The notes under the pieces: model-generated
The model's input: only the letters and a program-made list of their open reading frames with translations
Databases searched by the model: none
Told to the model about the DNA's origin: nothing
Part shown: piece by piece, positions 27,074 to 37,575 of the stretch
Layout of the letters: each line of letters starts with the position of its first letter
How positions within the stretch are numbered: the first letter of the stretch is position 1
From: Pseudomonas sp. TNT3
Lineage (GTDB): Bacteria > Pseudomonadota > Gammaproteobacteria > Pseudomonadales > Pseudomonadaceae
DNA: 64,000 nucleotides
Assembly: GCF_010095445.2 (NCBI RefSeq)
Contig: NZ_WFGV02000014.1
Coordinates: forward strand, 52,938-116,937
Direction of reading: 5' to 3'
Translations under genes and position numbers: made by a program

Positions 27074-27475
27074 ATGAGCAGCCAGACCTACAGCATTTCC
27101 GACCTTGCCCGCGAACTGGACATCACCACCCGGGCCATTCGCTTTTATGAAGAGCAAGGCTTGCTGAGCCCCGAGCGGCGCGGGCAGGAACGTATTTATT
27201 CGCCCCGGGACAAAGTCAGCCTGAAGCTGATCCTGCGGGGCAAGCGCATTGGCTTTTCGTTGGCAGAATGCCGCGAGTTGATCGAACTTTACGACCCCTC
27301 CGGCGGCAATCAGAAGCAGCTGCAAACCATGTTGAACAAGATTGCCGAACGCCGCGACCAGCTGGAACAGCAGATGCTCGACATTGAGCAGATGAAGCTG
27401 GAGCTGGATACAGCGCAAGAGCGTTGTGTGCAGGCGCTGGAGCAGACGATGAAGAGCCAGGAAGCGGTCCAATAA
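27074..27475 (+). CDS. liuR: LiuR, MerR-family regulator of leucine/isovalerate catabolism
   Basis: A 133-residue MerR-type regulator. The N-terminal winged helix has YSISDLARELDITTRAIRFYEEQGLLSPERR. The C-terminal dimerisation coiled coil is rich in Gln, Glu and Met and lacks metal-binding cysteines, as in LiuR/GnyR. It represses or tunes the liu genes for leucine and isovaleryl-CoA breakdown. A copy of the LiuR palindrome lies upstream; liuE follows in the same direction behind a REP-like pair. Confidence 0.93.
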   Translation: MSSQTYSISDLARELDITTRAIRFYEEQGLLSPERRGQERIYSPRDKVSLKLILRGKRIGFSLAECRELIELYDPSGGNQKQLQTMLNKIAERRDQLEQQMLDIEQMKLELDTAQERCVQALEQTMKSQEAVQ

Positions 27476-27492
27476 CCCCACCCATCCACACC

Positions 27493-27582
27493 GTGGGAGC
27501 AAAGCTTGCTCGCGATGAGGGTATGACCTTCAACCTTGATGTCGACTGACAGGCCGCCATCGCGAGCAAGCGTTGCTCCCAC
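27493..27582. repeat. REP-like inverted pair between liuR and liuE
   Basis: Arms 27493-27520 (GTGGGAGCAAAGCTTGCTCG core) and 27554-27582 are inverted copies. The element fills the gap between two co-directional genes. Confidence 0.85.
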
Positions 27583-27621
27583 GGGGTCATTCGAAAATTC
27601 AGACACCACAGGTCGATTCCC

Positions 27622-28521
27622 ATGTCCCTTCCCACCCATGTACGCCTGGTCGAAGTCGGCCCTCGCGATGGTCTGCAAAACGAAGCCCGACCGATCAGCG
27701 TCGCCGACAAGGTGCAACTGGTCGATGCACTGACCGCCGCAGGTCTGGGCTATATAGAAGTCGGCAGCTTCGTGTCGCCCAAATGGGTGCCGCAGATGGC
27801 CGGTTCCGCTGACGTGTTCGCGCAAATCCAGCGCAAGCCCGGTGTTACCTACGGTGCATTGGCCCCCAACCTCAGAGGGTTTGAAGACGCGATTGCCGCC
27901 GGGGTAAAGGAAGTGGCTGTATTCGCAGCAGCGTCCGAAGCGTTTTCCCAGCGCAACATCAACTGCTCGATCAGTGAAAGCCTGGAGCGCTTTGTGCCGA
28001 TCATGGACGCCGCGCGGCAACACGGCGTGAGCGTGCGAGGTTACGTTTCTTGCGTGTTGGGCTGCCCATACGAAGGCAACGTTGAACCGGCACAAGTGGC
28101 CCGTGTAGCCAGGGAGCTCTACGCCATGGGCTGCTACGAAGTGTCCCTGGGCGACACCATCGGCACCGGAACCGCTGGCGCGACCCGCAAGATGTTCGAG
28201 GTGGTGTCGGCTGACGTGCCACGAGAAAAACTCGCTGGGCATTTCCACGACACTTATGGCCAGGCCATGGCCAATATCTACGCCAGCCTGCTGGAAGGCA
28301 TCGCGGTGTTCGACAGTTCCATCGCAGGGCTCGGTGGCTGTCCATATGCCAAAGGCGCCAGCGGTAACGTGGCGACTGAAGATGTGGTTTACCTGCTCAA
28401 TGGCCTTGGCATCGAGACCGGCATCGACCTGGACGCATTGATCCTGGCTGGGCAACAGATCAGTGCGGTGCTCGGGCGTCCATCCGGCTCACGCGTGGCA
28501 AAGGCTCGTAGCGCGCAGTGA
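27622..28521 (+). CDS. liuE: Hydroxymethylglutaryl-CoA lyase (LiuE/MvaB)
   Basis: A 299-residue HMG-CoA lyase that cleaves HMG-CoA to acetoacetate and acetyl-CoA, the last step of leucine catabolism. The N terminus has VEVGPRDGLQNE. Metal and catalytic segments are SLGDTIGTGT and GHFHDTYGQA. The signature GLGGCPYAKGASGNVATED contains the active-site cysteine. It is separated from liuABCD by an RNA gene and an acyl-CoA synthetase gene. Confidence 0.96.
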   Translation: MSLPTHVRLVEVGPRDGLQNEARPISVADKVQLVDALTAAGLGYIEVGSFVSPKWVPQMAGSADVFAQIQRKPGVTYGALAPNLRGFEDAIAAGVKEVAVFAAASEAFSQRNINCSISESLERFVPIMDAARQHGVSVRGYVSCVLGCPYEGNVEPAQVARVARELYAMGCYEVSLGDTIGTGTAGATRKMFEVVSADVPREKLAGHFHDTYGQAMANIYASLLEGIAVFDSSIAGLGGCPYAKGASGNVATEDVVYLLNGLGIETGIDLDALILAGQQISAVLGRPSGSRVAKARSAQ

Positions 28522-28660
28522 GTCCTGGGTGTGTCCGGGTGTTACCGGTGCTTCGGAAATGTGGGCGGAAACGAGTAACACGGAAACAAAATGTCTGGCT
28601 TGAGCTAAGTGAAAAATTCGGCAAATCTTCAAGACGTTGATTTTAAAGGGTTTTTAAAAG

Positions 28661-28677
28661 TTGGCACGCCTCCTGCT
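28661..28677 (+). promoter_or_regulatory. Sigma-54 promoter of the CrcY-like RNA
   Basis: TTGGCACG-N4-CTGCT has the obligatory GG (28663-28664) and GC (28675-28676) separated by exactly ten bases. Only one position in the -12 box departs from the consensus. Crc-family RNAs are known to be transcribed from CbrB-dependent sigma-54 promoters. Confidence 0.88.
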
Positions 28678-28686
28678 ATCTCTATG

Positions 28687-29062
28687 GCATAACAAGAATA
28701 AAAAGCGGCAAACCAATAAAAATAAGATGAAACGTATCTGACATAACAAGAACAACACGGCAGAAACGTAGCTAACAGATTTTTTTGGAGAAGGTGTTCT
28801 TTTCAGGGTGCTTTTCGGAGTAACCCGCAACCGGGCAGAGAACAATAAAACTACCTTCAGGTAGCTCCCGAACTGGTTGGATCGCTTGGCGAAAAAGCAG
28901 ATCAGCGCTCAAAAAAATACGTTTGCTCTTGATCCCGGATGGGGGTCGAAAAAAACAGCGGTAAAGGGTCACGGTTTCCAAAAACAATAAATGACCGCCC
29001 CTCAATAATAAAAAAAGAGCACACGCAACGACAAATTAAAGGGGAGCTTAGGCTCCCCTTTG
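28687..29062 (+). ncRNA. crcY: CrcY-like small RNA sequestering Hfq/Crc
   Basis: An A-rich non-coding stretch between a sigma-54 promoter and a strong terminator (GGGGAGC 29041-29047 / GCTCCCC 29052-29058 with flanking A and T). It contains at least five CA-motif clusters of the AANAANAA type: near 28690-28703, 28711-28726, 28743-28757, 28839-28851, 28979-28993 and 29003-29017. Such motifs bind Hfq together with Crc. The location directly downstream of the HMG-CoA lyase gene matches what I recall for crcY of P. putida. Start (GG near 28687) and end are inferred. It should relieve catabolite repression when CbrAB is active. Confidence 0.88.
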
Positions 29063-29121
29063 TGCTTTCTGGCATTTGGATTTCTGCTCAACATCGCCCT
29101 CTGACACAACACAAATCCCCG

Positions 29122-29200
29122 GTAGGAGCTGGCGCAGCCTGCGATCTTTTGATCTTCAAAAAAGCAAGACCAAAAGATCGCAGGCTGCGCCAGCTCCTAC
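29122..29200. repeat. Long perfect inverted repeat at the end of the acyl-CoA synthetase gene
   Basis: Two 30-base arms (29122-29151 and 29171-29200) are exact reverse complements, with a 19-base loop. The arms carry the GCGATCTTTTG motif that recurs at 43984-44008 and 45762-45842. The right arm supplies the TAG stop codon of the synthetase gene (29197-29199). Confidence 0.9.
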
Positions 29201-30891
29201 GGTAGCGCTTTGAGCTCCTCGATACTGATCTCACGCATCCGAAACTTCTGGATCTTCCCGGTCACCGTCATCGGAAACTCTTCCACGAACTTGAAGTACC
29301 GCGGTGTCTTGAAGTGCGCGATGCGCTCCTTGCACCACACTTGCAGCTCCTGCTCGGTAGCGCTGTGGCCCGGATGGAATTTGATCCAGGCAACAATCTC
29401 CTCACCGTACCGCGAGCATGGAATCCCGATCACTTGCACATCGGCCACCGCCGGATGGGTAAAGAAGAACTCCTCCAGCTCGCGCGGGTAAACATTCTCG
29501 CCCCCACGGATGATCATGTCCTTGTTACGCCCGGCAATGCAGACGTAACCCTCCTCGTTCATGCTCGCCAGGTCCCCGGTATGCATCCAGCCAGCCTGAT
29601 CAATGGCCTCGGCGGTGCCTTGCGGATTGTTCCAATAGCCGAGCATCACGCTGTAACCGCGAGTGCATAGCTCGCCAATGGTGCCTCGCGGGACCAGGTT
29701 ACCGGCCTCGTCGATAATTTTGCTTTCCAGTTGCGGCTGGGTACGGCCGACTGTGGTGACGCGCAATTCGAGTTCGTCCGACGGACCGGTCTGCAAGGAC
29801 ACCGGACTTGTTTCCGTCATGCCATAGGCAATCTGCACTTCGCTCATGTGCATTTCGCTGATGACCCGGCGCATCACCTCAATGGGGCAGGTCGCCCCGG
29901 CCATGATCCCGGTACGCAGACTCGACAGATCGAATTCGGCGCGCTGCGGCTGATCAAGCATGGCAATGAACATGGTGGGCACGCCATACAGCGCGGTGGC
30001 TTTTTCTTCGGCGACCGTACTCAGCGTCAACAGCGGATCAAATGCATCGTTGGGGTAGATCATGGTGCTGCCGTGAGTGATGCAACCGAGGTTGCCCATC
30101 ACCATGCCAAAGCAATGGTAGAGCGGCACCGGAATGACCAGTCGATCATCAGCGGTCAGGCCAAGGCTTTCACCGACCATGTAGCCGTTGTTGAGAATGT
30201 TGTAATGACTGAGGGTCGCGCCCTTGGGGAAGCCCGTGGTGCCGGAGGTGTACTGGATGTTGACGGACTGGTCGAAATGCAGGCTTTCCTGGCGTTCGTG
30301 CAGCTGCTGCACCAATACGCTTGCGGCCAGATCCGCCAGTTGCGACCAAGGCAGAAAGCCGGAAGGCGGCTGTGCATCGAGGCTGATGACGCCGCGTAAT
30401 TCAGGCAGGCGTTCGCTCTGCAATTTCCCGATGGATTGCTCTGCCAGTTCGGGCACCAGGCCCTGAAGCATGGCGTGGTAATCAGAGGTTTTGAATGCAC
30501 CCGCGCAGACCAGCCACTGGCAACCCGACTGCTTGAGCACGTACTCGAGTTCAGAGCTGCGATACGCGGGATTGATATTGACCAGGATCACACCAATTTT
30601 CGCGCTGGCGAACTGGCTGATGCACCACTGCGCACAGTTCGGCGCCCAGATGCCGAGACGGTCACCTGCCTGCAATCCTAGCGCCAGAAGCGCCCTGGCG
30701 TGCAGGTCGACGGCTTCGGACAATTGCTGCCATGTGTAGCGCAACTTCTGATGGCGCACGACCAACGCTTCCCCATTCGGGTACTTCGCGACGGTGCTGT
30801 CAAACGCCTGACCTATGGTCATCGCCAGCAAGGCTTTGTCCTGAGAACCGCGGGTATAGCTGCGCTGCGGGCTTGCACTGGGTTGATCCAT
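29197..30891 (-). CDS. Acyl-CoA synthetase (AMP-forming)
   Basis: A 564-residue ANL-family ligase that activates a carboxylic acid with ATP and CoA. Motifs: phosphate loop [17 protein letters not shown]5 region [11 protein letters not shown]7 [11 protein letters not shown]8 hinge [18 protein letters not shown], and the C-terminal catalytic lysine in [11 protein letters not shown]. Its place between liuE and liuA, divergent from liuA across two LiuR palindromes, suggests it feeds this pathway, for example by activating isovalerate or acetoacetate; the substrate is not proven. Confidence 0.9.
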   Translation of the reverse strand: MDQPSASPQRSYTRGSQDKALLAMTIGQAFDSTVAKYPNGEALVVRHQKLRYTWQQLSEAVDLHARALLALGLQAGDRLGIWAPNCAQWCISQFASAKIGVILVNINPAYRSSELEYVLKQSGCQWLVCAGAFKTSDYHAMLQGLVPELAEQSIGKLQSERLPELRGVISLDAQPPSGFLPWSQLADLAASVLVQQLHERQESLHFDQSVNIQYTSGTTGFPKGATLSHYNILNNGYMVGESLGLTADDRLVIPVPLYHCFGMVMGNLGCITHGSTMIYPNDAFDPLLTLSTVAEEKATALYGVPTMFIAMLDQPQRAEFDLSSLRTGIMAGATCPIEVMRRVISEMHMSEVQIAYGMTETSPVSLQTGPSDELELRVTTVGRTQPQLESKIIDEAGNLVPRGTIGELCTRGYSVMLGYWNNPQGTAEAIDQAGWMHTGDLASMNEEGYVCIAGRNKDMIIRGGENVYPRELEEFFFTHPAVADVQVIGIPCSRYGEEIVAWIKFHPGHSATEQELQVWCKERIAHFKTPRYFKFVEEFPMTVTGKIQKFRMREISIEELKALP

Positions 30892-30983
30892 GACGACCCC
30901 TATTGTCTTTATTAATGGGCGTTACGGCGGCCACGATGGGAGGTCCGCTGTTCTATCTTGAACTGGCTCTACTCTCGCTCAAG

Positions 30984-30999
30984 TTGACGTTAACGTAAA
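30984..30999. promoter_or_regulatory. LiuR-type operator 1 in the acyl-CoA synthetase/liuA divergent region
   Basis: TTGACGTTAACGTAAA, closely related to the liuR upstream site, lies 92 bases after the synthetase start and 98 bases before liuA. Confidence 0.87.
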
Positions 31000-31027
31000 G
31001 GGTGATTGACAGCCATTCGTCACAGGC

Positions 31028-31041
31028 TTACGTTAACGTAA
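31028..31041. promoter_or_regulatory. LiuR-type operator 2 upstream of liuA
   Basis: TTACGTTAACGTAA is a perfect 14-base palindrome 56 bases before liuA. Together with operator 1 (centre-to-centre about 43 bases) it could bind two LiuR dimers on the same face. Confidence 0.87.
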
Positions 31042-31097
31042 AGGTGAGAGCTGATTCGGCGCCCTCCCAGCCCTACAAAAAAGCCAAAAGGTGACCC

Positions 31098-32261
31098 ATG
31101 AGCTACCCATCCCTGAACTTTGCCCTCGGTGAGACCATCGACATGCTGCGCGATCAGGTCCAGTCCTTCGTCGCCAAAGAGATCGCCCCGCGCGCTGCTC
31201 AGATCGACATCGACAACCTGTTCCCTGCCGACCTGTGGCGCAAATTTGGCGACATGGGCCTGCTCGGCGTGACTGTGCCGGAAGAGTACGGCGGTGCTGG
31301 CCTGGGTTACCTGGCTCATGTGGTGATCATGGAAGAAATCAGCCGGGGTTCGGCTTCGGTGGCGCTCTCCTACGGCGCGCACTCCAACCTCTGCGTCAAC
31401 CAGATCAACCGCAACGGCACTCACGAACAGAAAACCAAATACCTGCCGAAGCTGATCAGCGGCGAGCACATCGGCGCCCTGGCCATGAGCGAACCGAATG
31501 CCGGTTCCGACGTGGTCTCGATGAAACTGCGTGCCGACAATCGCGGTGATCACTACGTGCTCAATGGCAGCAAAACCTGGATCACCAACGGCCCAGACGC
31601 CAACACTTACGTGATCTACGCCAAGACCGACCTGGAAAAAGGCCCTCACGGCATTACCGCATTCATCGTCGAACGCGACTCGAAAGGCTTCAGCCGCAGC
31701 AACAAATTCGACAAGCTCGGCATGCGCGGCTCGAACACCTGCGAGCTGTTCTTCGATGACGTCGAAGTGCCGGAAGAAAACATCCTCGACGTGCTCAACG
31801 GCGGCGTGAAAGTGCTGATGAGTGGCCTCGACTACGAACGCGTTGTGCTCTCCGGTGGCCCGACCGGGATCATGCAATCCTGCATGGACCTGATCGTTCC
31901 TTATATCCACGACCGTAAACAGTTCGGCCAGAGCATCGGCGAATTCCAGCTGATCCAGGGCAAAGTCGCCGACATGTACACCCAACTCAACGCTAGCCGC
32001 GCCTACCTGTACGCCGTGGCCCAGGCCTGCGAGCGCGGGGAAACCACCCGTAAAGACGCCGCGGGCGTGATCCTCTACAGCGCCGAACGCGCCACGCAAA
32101 TGGCCCTCGACGCGATCCAGATTCTCGGTGGCAACGGTTACATCAACGAATTCCCGGCCGGTCGCCTGTTGCGTGACGCCAAACTGTACGAAATCGGCGC
32201 CGGTACCAGTGAGATCCGTCGCATGTTGATCGGTCGTGAACTGTTTAACGAAACCCGCTAA
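31098..32261 (+). CDS. liuA: Isovaleryl-CoA dehydrogenase LiuA
   Basis: A 387-residue acyl-CoA dehydrogenase that converts isovaleryl-CoA to 3-methylcrotonyl-CoA. The FAD and substrate segments are [18 protein letters not shown] and [16 protein letters not shown]. The [12 protein letters not shown] segment carries the catalytic glutamate at the position specific to isovaleryl-CoA dehydrogenases. It is the first gene of liuABCD, 12 bases before liuB, controlled by the double LiuR site upstream. Confidence 0.95.
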   Translation: MSYPSLNFALGETIDMLRDQVQSFVAKEIAPRAAQIDIDNLFPADLWRKFGDMGLLGVTVPEEYGGAGLGYLAHVVIMEEISRGSASVALSYGAHSNLCVNQINRNGTHEQKTKYLPKLISGEHIGALAMSEPNAGSDVVSMKLRADNRGDHYVLNGSKTWITNGPDANTYVIYAKTDLEKGPHGITAFIVERDSKGFSRSNKFDKLGMRGSNTCELFFDDVEVPEENILDVLNGGVKVLMSGLDYERVVLSGGPTGIMQSCMDLIVPYIHDRKQFGQSIGEFQLIQGKVADMYTQLNASRAYLYAVAQACERGETTRKDAAGVILYSAERATQMALDAIQILGGNGYINEFPAGRLLRDAKLYEIGAGTSEIRRMLIGRELFNETR

Positions 32262-32273
32262 CCGGAGTTGCCC

Positions 32274-33881
<1,608 letters not shown>

Positions 33882-33886
33882 TTTTC

Positions 33887-33972
33887 TGTGGGAGCGGGTT
33901 TGTGTGGCGAGGGGATTTATCCCCGTTCGATTGCGCAGCAATCGTAGACCGCAGACAAATTCGCTCCCGCAA
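33887..33972. repeat. REP-like inverted element between liuB and liuC
   Basis: GGGAGCGGGTTTG (about 33890-33902) and AAATTCGCTCCCGC (about 33957-33970) form the outer stem of an imperfect hairpin, with inner pairs such as GGGGAT/ATCCCC and GATTGCGCAGCAATC. It lies inside the liu operon, 22 bases before liuC, and could cause partial termination or differential mRNA decay. Confidence 0.65.
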
Positions 33973-33993
33973 GGACCGTGGAGACGGACCCCT

Positions 33994-34809
33994 ATGAACG
34001 ACTTCAATACCCTGGAACTGCAAACCGATCCTCGGGGTTTCGCCACCTTGTGGCTCAACCGTGAAGAAAAGAACAACGCGTTCAATGCCGAGATGATCCG
34101 CGAATTGATCCTCGCGCTGGACACCGTGTCGAGCGATACCAGCCTGCGATTTTTACTGCTGCGCGGACGCGGCAAGCATTTCAGCGCCGGTGCTGATCTG
34201 GCGTGGATGCAGCAATCGGCCGAACTCGACTACCACACCAACCTCGACGACGCCCGAGAACTGGCAGAGTTGATGTACAACCTCGGCAAACTGAAAATCC
34301 CGACACTGGCGGTGGTGCAAGGCGCTGCATTCGGCGGCGCCCTGGGCCTGATCAGTTGCTGCGACATGGCGATTGGCGCCGATGACGCGCAATTCTGCCT
34401 GTCGGAAGTACGCATCGGCCTGGCACCAGCCGTGATCAGTCCATTCGTGGTGCAAGCCATCGGCGAACGGGCGGCACGTCGCTATGCCCTGACCGCCGAA
34501 CGTTTTGGCGGCCAACGGGCACGGGAAATCGGTTTGTTGTCGGAGAGTTATCCGCTGGCAGACCTGGAGCAGAAAGTCGAACAGTGGATCGACAACCTGC
34601 TCCTCAACAGCCCGGCCGCGATGCGCGTCAGCAAAGACTTGCTGCGTGAAGTCGGCAACGGTGCACTGACCCCGGCGCTGCGTCGCTATACAGAAAACGC
34701 CATCGCCCGCATCCGCGTCAGCCCCGAAGGCCAGGAAGGTCTGCGGGCTTTCTTGCAAAAACGTCCGCCGAGCTGGCAAGCCGCAATCACCCCCAAGGAG
34801 CCACGCTGA
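33994..34809 (+). CDS. liuC: 3-Methylglutaconyl-CoA hydratase LiuC
   Basis: A 271-residue crotonase-fold hydratase. The oxyanion-hole segment is GKHFSAGADLAWMQ and VQGAAFGGALGLISCCDMAIG; the acidic catalytic region is FCLSEVRIGLAPAVISPFV. It hydrates 3-methylglutaconyl-CoA to HMG-CoA. The ATG at 33994 has GGAG ten bases upstream. It overlaps liuD by one base (TGATG), so the two are translationally coupled. Confidence 0.94.
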   Translation: MNDFNTLELQTDPRGFATLWLNREEKNNAFNAEMIRELILALDTVSSDTSLRFLLLRGRGKHFSAGADLAWMQQSAELDYHTNLDDARELAELMYNLGKLKIPTLAVVQGAAFGGALGLISCCDMAIGADDAQFCLSEVRIGLAPAVISPFVVQAIGERAARRYALTAERFGGQRAREIGLLSESYPLADLEQKVEQWIDNLLLNSPAAMRVSKDLLREVGNGALTPALRRYTENAIARIRVSPEGQEGLRAFLQKRPPSWQAAITPKEPR

Positions 34810-36758
34810 TGAGCACACCTGTTATCACCACCGTGCTGGTCGCCAACCGCGGTGAAATCGCTTGTCGGGTGATGCGTACTGCCAAGGCGCTGGGCCTGAC
34901 CACCGTGGCTGTGCACAGCGCTATCGACCGCGAAGCCCGACACAGCCGCGAAGCGGACATCCGCATCGACCTGGGTGGGAGCAAAGCCGCCGACAGCTAC
35001 CTGCAAATCGACAAGCTGATCGCAGCCGCCAAGGCCAGCGGCGCCCAGGCGATTCACCCCGGTTATGGCTTTCTCTCGGAAAATGCCGGCTTCGCTCGCG
35101 CTATCGAAAGCGCCGGTCTGGTCTTCCTCGGCCCACCCGCCTCGGCGATTGACGCCATGGGGAGCAAGTCCGCTGCCAAAGCCCTGATGGAAACCGCTGG
35201 CGTTCCGCTGGTGCCCGGTTATCACGGCGAAGCACAGGACCTGGATACTTTTCGCGATGCCTGTGAGCGAATCGGCTACCCGGTGTTGCTCAAGGCGACG
35301 GCGGGTGGTGGCGGCAAAGGCATGAAAGTGGTCGAGGACGTCAGCCAACTGGCGGAAGCCCTCGCCTCGGCCCAACGTGAAGCCCAATCCTCGTTTGGCG
35401 ACTCGCGCATGCTGGTCGAAAAGTACCTGCTCAAACCGCGCCATGTGGAAATCCAGGTCTTCGCCGACCAGCACGGCAACTGCCTGTACCTCAACGAGCG
35501 CGACTGCTCGATTCAGCGTCGGCATCAAAAAGTCGTTGAAGAAGCACCCGCTCCCGGCCTGAGCCCGGAACTGCGTCGCGCCATGGGCGAAGCGGCTGTG
35601 CGTTCCGCCCAGGCAATCGGATACGTCGGCGCCGGTACCGTGGAATTCCTGCTGGATGCGCGTGGTGAGTTCTTCTTCATGGAGATGAACACGCGCCTGC
35701 AAGTGGAACACCCGGTGACCGAGGCCATCACCGGCCTCGACCTGGTGGCCTGGCAAATTCGAGTGGCGCGGGGTGAAGCGCTGCCGATGACTCAAGAGCA
35801 GGTTCCACTGATCGGCCACGCGATTGAAGTGCGGCTGTACGCAGAAGACCCGGGCAATGATTTTCTACCCGCCACCGGGCGTCTGGAGTTGTATCGCGAA
35901 TCTGCCGAAGGTCCCGGTCGTCGTGTCGACAGTGGCGTGGAAGAAGGCGATGAGATCTCGCCCTTCTACGATCCGATGCTCGGCAAATTGATTGCCTGGG
36001 GTGAAGACCGTGAGCAGGCGCGGTTGCGCTTGCTGAGCATGCTCGATGAGTTTGCGATCGGTGGTCTCAAGACCAACATCAATTTTCTGCGTCGCATCAT
36101 CGGCCATCCCGCCTTTGCAGCGGCAGAACTGGATACCGGGTTTATCCCGCGCTATCAGGAACAGCTGCTGCCGGCACCCGCCGACCTCAGTGATGAGTTC
36201 TGGCAAGCGGCCGGGCAAGCATTTGCCCAAAGCCTGAAACCTTCTACGCGCACTGATGACCCGAGTTCGCCATGGAGCAGCAGCACAGGCCTGCGTTGCG
36301 GATTGCCGAAAGAGATTACTTTGCACCTGAGCTGTGAAGGACAGGACCGGGCGCTGACGTTAGGCGATACGCGCTCGGCGCAGCTTCGGGGTGAGCAACT
36401 GCTGACCGAGCACAACGGCATGCGCCTGCAGCATCGGGCGATCCGCCGGGACGGCATCGTCTACTTGCAATGGGAGGGTGAATTGCGTCGCATCGAGTCC
36501 TACGACCCGATCAGTGCCGTCGAGGCCAGCCATAGCCATCAGGGCGGGCTCACCGCGCCCATGAACGGCAGCATCGTGCGGGTCCTGGTGGAAGCCGGGC
36601 AAACGGTGGAAGCCGGCGCGCAACTGGTGGTGCTTGAAGCCATGAAGATGGAACACAGCATCCGTGCCCCCCACGCGGGCGTGATCAAGGCGCTTTATTG
36701 CCAGGAAGGCGAGATGGTCAGCGAAGGCAGTGCATTGGTCGAGCTGGAAGACGCGTGA
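34809..36758 (+). CDS. liuD: Methylcrotonyl-CoA carboxylase, alpha (biotin) subunit LiuD
   Basis: A 649-residue biotin-dependent carboxylase subunit. In order: biotin carboxylase domain (VLVANRGEIACRVMR start, ATP-grasp glycine loop KATAGGGGKGMKVV, EMNTRLQVEHPVTE), an intermediate domain, and the biotinyl domain at the C terminus with EAMKMEHS, whose lysine carries biotin. It supplies carboxybiotin to LiuB. The length is near that of other LiuD proteins. Confidence 0.97.
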   Translation: MSTPVITTVLVANRGEIACRVMRTAKALGLTTVAVHSAIDREARHSREADIRIDLGGSKAADSYLQIDKLIAAAKASGAQAIHPGYGFLSENAGFARAIESAGLVFLGPPASAIDAMGSKSAAKALMETAGVPLVPGYHGEAQDLDTFRDACERIGYPVLLKATAGGGGKGMKVVEDVSQLAEALASAQREAQSSFGDSRMLVEKYLLKPRHVEIQVFADQHGNCLYLNERDCSIQRRHQKVVEEAPAPGLSPELRRAMGEAAVRSAQAIGYVGAGTVEFLLDARGEFFFMEMNTRLQVEHPVTEAITGLDLVAWQIRVARGEALPMTQEQVPLIGHAIEVRLYAEDPGNDFLPATGRLELYRESAEGPGRRVDSGVEEGDEISPFYDPMLGKLIAWGEDREQARLRLLSMLDEFAIGGLKTNINFLRRIIGHPAFAAAELDTGFIPRYQEQLLPAPADLSDEFWQAAGQAFAQSLKPSTRTDDPSSPWSSSTGLRCGLPKEITLHLSCEGQDRALTLGDTRSAQLRGEQLLTEHNGMRLQHRAIRRDGIVYLQWEGELRRIESYDPISAVEASHSHQGGLTAPMNGSIVRVLVEAGQTVEAGAQLVVLEAMKMEHSIRAPHAGVIKALYCQEGEMVSEGSALVELEDA

Positions 36759-36797
36759 AATGAAGATCGGTCCTACGCATTGCCAGGACCGATCCGA

Positions 36798-37445
36798 TTA
36801 GAATTTGAAAGTTGCCTGTACGACCACGCCGATCATTCGGCAGTCATCGGTAAACAGCATTTTCGGGTACGTGGGATTGAGCGGGACCAGGTAACGCTGA
36901 CCGCCCTCTTCAACCAGCTTGCGAAAGGTCGCGCTGGCGCTGCTCGGCCACCGGGCGATCACCAGTTTGCCGGGGATCGCTTCGACGTTAGGGTCCACCA
37001 GAATCAACATGTCCTCGCCGATACTGAGACCGCTGGGTGCTGTCATGGCGTCGCCCTCGACCCTCAGCCAGAACGCCCCCTCTCGAGCATGGTAATCGGA
37101 CAGCTCGAAACGCCTCTCGCCGTACACCGGCAACTCACCATCACGCACGTGTCCCGTTTCCCGCCAGTCACTGACCGGGTAGCGAAAGTAAGGGTTATAT
37201 TTCTGCGTAAGAGACAGCTCGTCATCTTCTGAAGCCTCGGTTTCTCTGATGACCATCGCCACCTCGAGAAACTCCAACCCCAGTGCCTGCAAGACCCGAT
37301 TCATGTCTTCAATGCTGGGCTGGCGGCGTTTTTTCAGCCAGTGCCCCACTCCACCCTGGGACATCCCGAGACGTTCAGCGAGTATCTCTTGAGTGATGTT
37401 GAGGTCACTCATCTTGGCCTTGACCAATTCAATCCATTTATCCAT
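36798..37445 (-). CDS. LexA/CI-like HTH regulator with inactive S24 domain
   Basis: A 215-residue phage-repressor-like protein. Residues about 1-65 are a Cro/CI helix-turn-helix (NITQEILAERLGMSQGGVGHWL). Residues about 85-215 are an S24/LexA fold. The usual catalytic serine motif GDSM reads GDAM here (Ala133), and the position of the catalytic lysine (as in TVKRL) reads TFRKL, with Arg175. No Ala-Gly cleavage site is evident in the linker. Self-cleavage is therefore unlikely, and the domain may serve only for dimerisation or ligand sensing. It is divergent from the DUF6124-like gene. The ATG at 37445 gives the conserved MDKWIELVK start. Confidence 0.85.
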   Translation of the reverse strand: MDKWIELVKAKMSDLNITQEILAERLGMSQGGVGHWLKKRRQPSIEDMNRVLQALGLEFLEVAMVIRETEASEDDELSLTQKYNPYFRYPVSDWRETGHVRDGELPVYGERRFELSDYHAREGAFWLRVEGDAMTAPSGLSIGEDMLILVDPNVEAIPGKLVIARWPSSASATFRKLVEEGGQRYLVPLNPTYPKMLFTDDCRMIGVVVQATFKF

Positions 37446-37575
37446 GTTCGGCACGATACGGCGGCTCCTGCCTTGCTGCAAAACACAACTTGTATTATTT
37501 CAGTTCTTGTAACAAATACATAACGTATTAGGATTTATTCAGGGATCTGAACCTACTACGGAGTCTACAAACACC

